From NCBI GenBank assembly GCA_025935655.1, contig JAICUV010000168.1, positions 1 through 7,639 of the forward strand: 7,639 nt of DNA. The letters run 5' to 3'. The stretch's first letter is position 1; every line of letters starts with the position of its first letter. The notes beneath the pieces were generated by a model that saw only the letters and a list, made by a program, of their open reading frames with translations, searched no databases and had not been told where the DNA came from. Below, piece after piece: positions 1-5,131 of this stretch. The DNA is from Chloroflexota bacterium. GTDB taxonomy: Bacteria; Chloroflexota; Limnocylindria; Limnocylindrales; CSP1-4. The translations under genes and the position numbers were made by a program.

Positions 1-632
1 AGCCAGGTGACGACGAGGGCGCCGATGGCGAGCGGCAGGCTGCGCAGGACGCGGACCGGCAGCGGCGTCACGAGATCGTCGGGGAGGGTGAGCTCGCGGT
101 AGGCGACGTCGTACAGCGACCGCCACGAGAGCAGGCCGACGACGGCCACGGGCGCCAGCGACAGGAGCCGCAGCAGCGCGATCCGGACGAGTCCGGGCGC
201 CGCGTCCAGGTTGCTGGCCGGGGCCGGGATCCCCTCGTCGGCAGCCGCCTCGAGCGCGATCGCGATCCCCTGCCGCTCCGCCCACGCGCCGACGAGCAGG
301 CCCAGGACGAACAGGACGACCCCGCCCGCCAGGCCGCCGACGATGAGCGCGACCAGGGCGCCCGACGGCGCCCCGAACACGAGCGAGCTGACCGGTCCGC
401 CGAGCGCGTTCTGGAGCCCGGTCGGCGTGGGCAGCACGACCACCGGCCAGGTCACCAGCACGAGCCCGCCACCCGCGAGGAACCCGGCCAGGCCCACCGC
501 CCACGAGGACGGCCGGACGAGCGTCACCACGAGCGCGTCCCGGATCGACGCGGTCCACGGCAGGCGGTCGCCCCGCGCGTCGTCGTGCGTCTCGTCCTGC
601 CCGGGGTGGACGGTGCCGGGCGCGGCGGTCAT
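1..632 (-). CDS. Multi-pass membrane protein of unknown function (3' end cut by window edge)
   Basis: The frame stays open for 210 codons from the ATG at 632-630 to the left edge, so the C-terminus is missing. After a soluble, charged N-terminus (residues 1-28) come strongly hydrophobic segments at about 42-68, 90-116 and 150-170, and another beginning near 198. A short region after the second segment (about 117-148, starting AWAERQG) is hydrophilic to mildly amphipathic. I recognise no domain or catalytic motif. The ATG overlaps the TGA of the UPF0182 gene (ATGA at 632-629), so translation is probably coupled and the two proteins probably share an mRNA. The only purine-rich stretch upstream (GAGGGGG) is about 13 nt away, which also favours coupling over independent initiation. 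It could be a transporter-like or accessory membrane protein for the UPF0182 protein, but only position supports that. The reading frame is well supported by composition; the function is unknown. Confidence 0.8.
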   Translation of the reverse strand, partial: MTAAPGTVHPGQDETHDDARGDRLPWTASIRDALVVTLVRPSSWAVGLAGFLAGGGLVLVTWPVVVLPTPTGLQNALGGPVSSLVFGAPSGALVALIVGGLAGGVVLFVLGLLVGAWAERQGIAIALEAAADEGIPAPASNLDAAPGLVRIALLRLLSLAPVAVVGLLSWRSLYDVAYRELTLPDDLVTPLPVRVLRSLPLAIGALVVTW

Positions 633-3600
633 GGCTGCGCGCTGGCCCCCTCGGTGAGCGGCCCGAGCGCGCGAAGCGCGGCCTCGACCTTGTCCATCTC
701 CGCGCCGTAGGTGGCGAAGTCGCCGTTCCGCAGCGCGTTCTGGGCCAGCTCGAAGTGCGTGTTCGCGTACTGGACGAGGCCCGCGACGTCGGTCGGGAGG
801 CCGGCGCCGGGCGGGGTCGTCGCGCCGGGAGTGGCGGACGGACCGGGCGTGGGCGTCGGGCCGGACGATGGTGTGGGCGTCGGCGACGGCCCGCCCTCGC
901 CCTGCTGGGACAGCAGCAGCGTCAGCGCCTCGCCCAGCGAGTCGCCCCACACGATGGTCGTGGGGCTGGCCACCACGATCTTCTGGAACTCCGGCAGCGC
1001 GGACGACGTGGACTGCAGGTAGACCGGCTGCAGGTAGAGCAGCGAATCGCCGACCGGCACGACGATGAGGTTGCCGCGGACCACGGAGCTCCCGCTCTGG
1101 TTCCACAGCGAGATCTGCGCGCTGATCTGGGGATCCTGGTCGATCCGGGCCTCGATCTGCGCGGGTCCGAAGATCGTGGTGTCCGTGCGGAAGCCGTAGA
1201 CGCGGACGTCGCCGTAGTTCGGGGCGTCGTTGCGGGCGGCCACCCACGCGATCATGTTCGGCCGGCTCGCGGCGATCATCGGCTGGAGGAGCAGGAACTC
1301 CGCCTTCGGCTCGCCCGGCATCCGCATCACCACGTAGTAGGCCTCGGACTCGAGGCTCTGCTGGTTGGTCTGCTTGGCGGGCACCGTCCAGCGGTCCGTG
1401 TTGTTGAAGAACGTCAGCGGGTCCTTCACGTGGTACGTGCCGTAGACGCGCGTCTGGACGTTGAACTGCTCCTCGGGGACGCGCAGGTGCGAACGGACGC
1501 CGTCGCCCATCTGGTCCATGGGCTGGAACAGCTGCGGGAAGATCCCCTGCCACGCACGGATGAGCGGGTCGCTCGGGTCCGACACGTAGAAGTGCATCGT
1601 CCCGTCGTAGGCGTCCATCGTGATCTTCACGCTGTTCCGGATGTAGTTGAACGTCTCGCCCCGGAGGCCGGACGCGTCACCCAGCTCCGTCGTGTCGAAC
1701 CAGGATGCGTGGGGGAACCGGTCGCTGATGGTGTATGCGTCCTGGACGTAGACGAGGTGGCCGCGCTCGTCGATGACGAGGTATGGGTCCTTGTCGTACT
1801 TCAGGAACGGCGCGATCAGGCCCAGCCGCTCGCCCAGCGTGCGGTGGAACAGGAGCTGGCTGTCGGCCGTGATCTGGTCGGAGATCAGGAGGTCCAGGTC
1901 CCGGAACCGGAGCGCGTAGAGCAGCCGGTTGAGCGTGGTGTCGAGCGGCAGGCCCGTGCTCGCCGACCACGAGGTGGTCTCGTCCACGGGTCCGTTGCTG
2001 GAGTCGCGCGGGAAGTCGAACTCGGGCTGCTTCGCGCGGACCACGATGTAGTGGCTGTCGGCCTCGCCGAAGTAGATCCGGCCCTGGTTGATCGTCGGGG
2101 CGCCGGAGCTGGAGACCGGTGGCAGGTCCCTGATCCAGAGCGTCGGCTGGCCCTCGGCGGTCACCTCGTTGACGGGGACCATCGCGAGGCCGATGCCATG
2201 GGTGTAGATGATCCGCTGGTTGACCCAGCTGGTGGCCTGGCTGTTCTTCGCGATCGCGAGCTCCCGACCGGAGAGCATCACCTGGCGCAGGTTGCCGTCG
2301 ATGACGTAGCGGTCGGTGTCCACGTCGTAGAAGTCGTAGTACTGGCGCACGGTCTGGATCTGGTCGAGCGTCGTCTGGAGCGGCCGGTAGTCCCACAGCC
2401 GGGCGTTGGTGAAGGTGTCCGCCTCGTTGAGGATCGACTCCCTGGTCAGCGGCGCGGTGCCGCTGTATGACCGGCTCTCCCAGTTCTCGATGCCGAAGCC
2501 CAGCCGCGTCATGGCCAGGTTGTTGCCGATGTACTGCTGCTCCTGGGCGTACGTGTTGGGGTCGACCGAGAAGCGCTGGATGGCCTCCGGGTAGAGCCGC
2601 CCGAGGAGGATCGACGCCGCGAACCAGACGCCCACGACGACGCCCAGCGGCCACATCCAGCGGGTGAACGCGCCCGCGATGAGGAGCGCGCCGGCGATCC
2701 CGGAGAGCACCGTCAGCACGTCGTAGGCCATGAAGCGGGCGTTCGCATCGGCGTACGCCACGCCGGTGGCGACGCCGGCCTGGCTGTACACGAGCTCGTA
2801 CTTGTCGAGCTGGTAGCCGAACGCGACGGCCAGCAGGTACAGCCCGGCGATGACCGCGAGGTGGACGCGGACGCGGGTGACGAACACGGCACCGCCCTCG
2901 GTCGTCGCCAGCAGGTAGCGGGCGCCGGTGATCGCGAGCGCCGTCAGCAGGAGCCCGGTCGCGAGGGACTGCACGAACCGGTAGAACGGCATCTCGAACA
3001 GGAAGAACGAGATGTCCTTCCCGAACACCGGGTCCGTGACCGAGCCCGTGGGGGAGAACGGCACGCGGTTGACCCACAGCAGGAGCGTCTCCCAGGCGCC
3101 GGAGACGGCGCCCGCCACGCCGATGGCGAGCAGGACCCCGAACAGGGCCACCACCCACGTCCCGACCGGCACGAGGTCGGGGATGTCGTCCGCCTCGAAC
3201 ACGAAGCCCGGACCGGCCGGCTGGCGCTGGTTGCCGTACGGCCCGGTGCCGCCGAGGCGGGCGTTGTGCTCGGCGCGCTTCTGCGCCTCCGAGAGGCGGT
3301 CCGTCCACGAGCGGAACAGGCCCGGCTTGTCCGGGTCCGCGGGCGGGACGAGCCGGCCGGCGAGCCACAGGTTGCCGAGCAGCACGACGAGCGCGAGCAG
3401 GAGCGCGCCGACGAACAGCCCGACCTGGGCGCCGAGGCGTGTCCACAGGACACTGTCGAAGCCGACGCTCTGGTACCAGATGACGTCGGTCCACAGGTCG
3501 ATGCCGACGCTCGCGAGGAAGATGACCGCGATGACGATGATCCCGACGGCGGCCAGGCCGAGCCGGCGCAGGATCCCGCCGATCGTCGGCGGCCGCGCAC

Positions 3601-3892
3601 CGTCGTCCGGGCCTCCGACGGGTGCGCGCCTGCGCGGCGGGGTGCCGCCACCGGCGCCGCCCGCCGTGCGCGAGCGCGGGTCGCCGCTGCGCGTGCGCGG
3701 CCGGATCGGCACGGGCTCGTTGTCCGGGGTCTCCTCGTCGTCGCCCGCGGCCTCGGGGCGGTCGTCGTCGTCGAGGCCGTCGTCGTCCGGCCGGGTGTCC
3801 TCGTCCCCGGGGCGCGGGCGTGGGGCGCGGCCCTCGGCGGCGGCACGCCGTCGTTCCAGCTCGCGCATGAAGTCGTCGAACAGATCGCCCAT
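629..3892 (-). CDS. UPF0182 (COG1615) family large membrane protein
   Basis: This 1087-residue protein belongs to UPF0182, a family of roughly 900-1000 residues found in actinobacteria, cyanobacteria and others, with no established biochemical role. Residues 1-100 are soluble, rich in Asp/Glu then Arg/Pro/Gly. Seven membrane segments follow, near 111-130, 155-178, 243-263, 305-328, 341-360, 390-410 and 415-432. The large domain after them carries recognisable family motifs: EQQYIGNNLAMTRLGFGIE (451-469), YTHGIGLAMVPVNEV (about 563-577), IYFGE (606-610), PEFDFP (623-628), and later APFLKYDKDPYLVI, NYIRNSVKITMDAYDG and HLRVPEEQF. Seven segments with a cytoplasmic N-terminus would place this domain outside the membrane. 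A Pro/Thr/Ser linker (about 999-1035) leads to a helical C-terminal module of about 50 residues. I chose the ATG at 3892 because AGGAAG lies 7 nt upstream and the product begins MGDLFDDF. The frame extends 31 codons further, but that part looks non-coding. It overlaps the next membrane protein by 4 nt. Confidence 0.95.
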   Translation of the reverse strand: MGDLFDDFMRELERRRAAAEGRAPRPRPGDEDTRPDDDGLDDDDRPEAAGDDEETPDNEPVPIRPRTRSGDPRSRTAGGAGGGTPPRRRAPVGGPDDGARPPTIGGILRRLGLAAVGIIVIAVIFLASVGIDLWTDVIWYQSVGFDSVLWTRLGAQVGLFVGALLLALVVLLGNLWLAGRLVPPADPDKPGLFRSWTDRLSEAQKRAEHNARLGGTGPYGNQRQPAGPGFVFEADDIPDLVPVGTWVVALFGVLLAIGVAGAVSGAWETLLLWVNRVPFSPTGSVTDPVFGKDISFFLFEMPFYRFVQSLATGLLLTALAITGARYLLATTEGGAVFVTRVRVHLAVIAGLYLLAVAFGYQLDKYELVYSQAGVATGVAYADANARFMAYDVLTVLSGIAGALLIAGAFTRWMWPLGVVVGVWFAASILLGRLYPEAIQRFSVDPNTYAQEQQYIGNNLAMTRLGFGIENWESRSYSGTAPLTRESILNEADTFTNARLWDYRPLQTTLDQIQTVRQYYDFYDVDTDRYVIDGNLRQVMLSGRELAIAKNSQATSWVNQRIIYTHGIGLAMVPVNEVTAEGQPTLWIRDLPPVSSSGAPTINQGRIYFGEADSHYIVVRAKQPEFDFPRDSSNGPVDETTSWSASTGLPLDTTLNRLLYALRFRDLDLLISDQITADSQLLFHRTLGERLGLIAPFLKYDKDPYLVIDERGHLVYVQDAYTISDRFPHASWFDTTELGDASGLRGETFNYIRNSVKITMDAYDGTMHFYVSDPSDPLIRAWQGIFPQLFQPMDQMGDGVRSHLRVPEEQFNVQTRVYGTYHVKDPLTFFNNTDRWTVPAKQTNQQSLESEAYYVVMRMPGEPKAEFLLLQPMIAASRPNMIAWVAARNDAPNYGDVRVYGFRTDTTIFGPAQIEARIDQDPQISAQISLWNQSGSSVVRGNLIVVPVGDSLLYLQPVYLQSTSSALPEFQKIVVASPTTIVWGDSLGEALTLLLSQQGEGGPSPTPTPSSGPTPTPGPSATPGATTPPGAGLPTDVAGLVQYANTHFELAQNALRNGDFATYGAEMDKVEAALRALGPLTEGASAQP

Positions 3893-3899
3893 GACACCG

Positions 3900-3905
3900 C
3901 TTCCT
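3900..3905 (-). promoter_or_regulatory. Ribosome binding site of the UPF0182 gene
   Basis: On the minus strand AGGAAG is followed by 7 nt (CGGTGTC) and then the ATG at 3892. This site decides the start in favour of MGDLFDDF over longer in-frame candidates. Its AGG also forms part of the right arm of the stem-loop at 3903-3944. Confidence 0.7.
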
Positions 3906-3944
3906 GAGGGCTCGCAGCCGGCGCACGGGCCGGTATCCCTCAGG
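3903..3944 (-). promoter_or_regulatory. Stem-loop in the UPF0182 leader overlapping its ribosome binding site
   Basis: In the minus-strand transcript, CCTGAGGG (3944-3937) is perfectly complementary to CCCTCAGG (3910-3903), with 26 nt between them. Inside the loop, CCGGC/GCCGG-type pairing (3929-3933 with 3918-3922) gives a second 5-bp stem. The downstream arm covers the AGG of the AGGAAG ribosome-binding site, so folding would partly hide it. Whether it is functional, or instead a DNA operator, cannot be told from one sequence; 8-bp inverted repeats are not rare at this GC content. Confidence 0.4.
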
Positions 3945-3970
3945 TTCGCACGGAATGGGCAAACGGACGC

Positions 3971-3995
3971 TGCGCCGGCGCGCACGCTCGGCGCA
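3971..3995 (-). terminator. Possible hairpin terminator after the 152-residue gene
   Basis: On the minus strand, TGCGCCG (3995-3989) pairs perfectly with CGGCGCA (3977-3971) across an 11-nt loop, starting 14 nt after the TGA at 4012-4010. The sequence that follows (GCGTCCGTTTGCCC) has only a three-T run, so it is not a classical intrinsic terminator. High-GC bacteria are reported to use hairpins without U-tracts. It could also attenuate read-through into the UPF0182 gene. Confidence 0.35.
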
Positions 3996-4009
3996 GGCGC
4001 CGATCGGGC

Positions 4010-4468
4010 TCAGGGTCGGTGGAGCGTCTCCACGGCGCGGCGGAACCCCGACAGGACCCGCTCCGCGAGCTCGTTGGGGCGCATGGTCGCGACGAGCGCC
4101 GGCTCGAACCGGAACGCGGTGCGGAGGGCCAGGGGGCACCGCCACGGCCGCGCGTCGTCCTCGGGCGGGACGAGCGGCGTGAGGCGGATCGCCAGCCGGC
4201 CGTTGTCCTCGAGGATCAGGCCGGACAGCGAGCCCGCGAACGAGGGTCCGAGCCGGAACAGCGGCGGCTCGGGGGGAGGACCGCCGGACGGCGCGACGTC
4301 ACGGAAGGAGATGACGCCCTCGTCGTCCGTGACCCACAGGACCGCGAGCCACCAGTCGTCGGGCCCGTCGACGGGCTTCGCCATGCCGACGCGCAGGAGA
4401 CGGTCGCCGATGCGCAGCTCCTGCTCGCGCAGGTACGAGGGACCGGGATGCGGGAGGCGGTCGGGCAC
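4010..4468 (-). CDS. Conserved-looking hypothetical protein, 152 residues
   Basis: I do not recognise this protein. It begins with GTG at 4468 and ends with TGA. Its composition is that of a real soluble protein: aromatic and aliphatic residues are well spread (WWLAVLWV at 39-46), there is an acidic turn (TDDEG, 47-51), and hydrophobic stretches alternate in a strand-like pattern (SGLILEDNGRLAIRL, 82-96). A Pro-rich loop (62-69) interrupts them, and the C-terminus (about 131-150) looks helical. There is no signal peptide, no membrane segment and only one Cys (111). The GTG has no Shine-Dalgarno sequence but has a TATCCT box 7 nt upstream, so the mRNA may be leaderless. An in-frame ATG at residue 29 (4384) is a shorter alternative start. 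Neighbours are the zinc-ribbon gene 45 bp upstream and the UPF0182 gene 117 bp downstream, both on the same strand. The long plus-strand frames across this region are Arg/Gly-rich and look like shadows. Confidence 0.75.
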   Translation of the reverse strand: MPDRLPHPGPSYLREQELRIGDRLLRVGMAKPVDGPDDWWLAVLWVTDDEGVISFRDVAPSGGPPPEPPLFRLGPSFAGSLSGLILEDNGRLAIRLTPLVPPEDDARPWRCPLALRTAFRFEPALVATMRPNELAERVLSGFRRAVETLHRP

Positions 4469-4475
4469 GTGGCCG

Positions 4476-4481
4476 AGGATA
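4476..4481 (-). promoter_or_regulatory. Candidate -10 box (TATCCT) for a leaderless transcript
   Basis: On the minus strand TATCCT sits 7 nt before the GTG at 4468, which would place the transcription start at or beside the start codon. No convincing -35 element or Shine-Dalgarno sequence accompanies it. The TANNNT-at-6-to-7-nt arrangement is the known signature of leaderless promoters in several high-GC lineages. Confidence 0.45.
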
Positions 4482-4488
4482 CCGGTGT

Positions 4489-4506
4489 GCGGGCGCGGTG
4501 GCCCGC
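4489..4506 (-). terminator. Possible hairpin terminator after the zinc-ribbon gene
   Basis: On the minus strand GCGGGC (4506-4501) pairs perfectly with GCCCGC (4494-4489) around a 6-nt loop. It starts 7 nt after the TAG of the upstream gene and ends just before the TATCCT box of the next one. No U-tract follows. Its placement between a stop codon and a candidate promoter suggests a transcript boundary, but so short a GC stem can arise by chance. Confidence 0.35.
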
Positions 4507-4513
4507 GGGACGA

Positions 4514-5062
4514 CTACCCGGCGGGCGGCGGCGGTGGCGCGGCCGGTGCGGCGTCGGCGTCAGGGGCGGGCTCCGCGGCCGCGACGGGTGCAGGCACCGC
4601 GGCAGCGGCGGCGGCCGGGGCTGTCGGCGCCGGGGCCGCGGGCGCCGACGGGGACGTGTCGGCCATGGCGGCGAGGTCGATGCCCTGCTCCACCACGACG
4701 TCGGTCTTCATCGCGACGGCCTCGGCCTCGAGGTCCACGCGCTCGGCCTCCAGCTCGAGGCGGCGCATCTCGAGGCGGACGGCGTCGTCCGGCGGCGCCA
4801 GCGACTCCGCCTCCCCGACATTCAGCTCCACCGGCTGCTCCCCGGTGATGAACGAGAGCAGGCGGCTACGCGGCCGAGCGGCCTCGCTCCGGGCGCGGAT
4901 GATCGCCTCCGTATCCAGCGTCGTGACGCCCTTGATCTCCTCGCCGCCGGTCGTGCTGGTCAGCGTCGCGCCACAGGACGGGCACGTGGGGAGATCGGGT
5001 GCGGGGAGGGCGGCCGAGCACCACTGGCAGCGGGGTGCCGGGCCGGTCATCGGGTCGGCCAT
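4514..5062 (-). CDS. Zinc-ribbon protein with charged helix and Ala/Pro-rich tail
   Basis: The N-terminus carries two CxxC knuckles, C12-Q-W-C15 and C27-P-S-C30, a compact zinc-ribbon pattern expected to bind one zinc ion. Residues about 40-90 are mixed polar, including ITGEQPVELNVGEAES. Residues about 91-125 are a run of Glu, Arg, Leu and Ala with heptad-like spacing (RLEMRRLELEAERVDLEAE), probably a long helix or coiled coil. From about 135 to 182 the tail is low-complexity Ala/Pro ending in a five-proline run. There is no signal peptide or membrane segment. Such stand-alone zinc ribbons act in nucleic-acid or protein binding, but this sequence does not say which. The ATG at 5062 has no Shine-Dalgarno sequence and is preceded at 6 nt by TAGCAT; Met5 (ATG at 5050) is an alternative start. 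It follows guaA by 68 bp on the same strand, with a hairpin between. No specific family name can be given. Confidence 0.8.
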   Translation of the reverse strand: MADPMTGPAPRCQWCSAALPAPDLPTCPSCGATLTSTTGGEEIKGVTTLDTEAIIRARSEAARPRSRLLSFITGEQPVELNVGEAESLAPPDDAVRLEMRRLELEAERVDLEAEAVAMKTDVVVEQGIDLAAMADTSPSAPAAPAPTAPAAAAAAVPAPVAAAEPAPDADAAPAAPPPPPAG

Positions 5063-5068
5063 GTGCGC

Positions 5069-5074
5069 ATGCTA
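5069..5074 (-). promoter_or_regulatory. Candidate -10 box (TAGCAT) for a leaderless transcript
   Basis: On the minus strand TAGCAT is followed by 6 nt (GCGCAC) and the ATG at 5062. There is no Shine-Dalgarno-like purine run in the preceding 20 nt, and no good -35 hexamer at the usual distance. An inverted repeat occupies the -35 region instead. Confidence 0.5.
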
Positions 5075-5089
5075 CTGAACCCGATCAAG

Positions 5090-5107
5090 CGATCGTTCCC
5101 CCGATCG
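5090..5107. repeat. CGATCG inverted repeat upstream of the zinc-ribbon gene
   Basis: CGATCG (5090-5095) and CGATCG (5102-5107) flank TTCCCC. A third, partial copy (CGATC) begins at 5082. If transcription starts at the ATG, the 18-bp element is centred close to position -36. It could be a regulator site, but CGATCG is itself a palindrome common in GC-rich DNA. Confidence 0.3.
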
Positions 5108-5114
5108 TCCTGTC

Positions 5115-5131
5115 GCCGGGCCGGACCCGGC
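5115..5131 (-). terminator. Possible hairpin terminator at the guaA stop codon
   Basis: On the minus strand GCCGGG (5131-5126) pairs with CCCGGC (5120-5115) around a 5-nt loop. The first G is the last base of the guaA TAG stop. There is no U-tract after it. It is the most compact of the three post-stop hairpins in the window and a plausible transcript end for guaA. Confidence 0.4.

Noticed and set aside
849..883. Two copies of GTGGGCGTCGG 24 bp apart, like a minisatellite
   Set aside because: They lie in the Pro/Thr linker of UPF0182, where repeated Pro-Thr codons explain the similarity. Only two copies exist.
755..2470. Long plus-strand open frame (571 codons) opposite UPF0182
   Set aside because: Its translation is dominated by Arg, Val, Asp and Gly with no family motif, and the opposite strand encodes unmistakable UPF0182 motifs. 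Antisense frames stay open easily at this GC content.
3741..3790. CGTCGT triplet-rich tract
   Set aside because: It encodes the Asp-rich N-terminal region of UPF0182. This is codon repetition, not an independent repeat element.
3893..3985. 31-codon N-terminal extension of the UPF0182 frame
   Set aside because: The ATG at 3892 has AGGAAG at 7 nt and starts a sensible protein (MGDLFDDF). The upstream codons include two Cys and no conserved pattern, and they cover the leader stem-loop.
3930..4482. Shared 9-mer CCGGTATCC in both intergenic gaps (plus strand at 3930, minus strand at 4482)
   Set aside because: The copies are in opposite orientation relative to the genes, and only one is positioned as a -10 box, so a common regulator site is not supported.
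3012..5078. Plus-strand open frame of 688 codons across three minus-strand genes
   Set aside because: It spans the intergenic gaps and several unrelated genes, and the product is Ser/Arg/Gly/Pro low complexity. It is a shadow of high-GC coding DNA.
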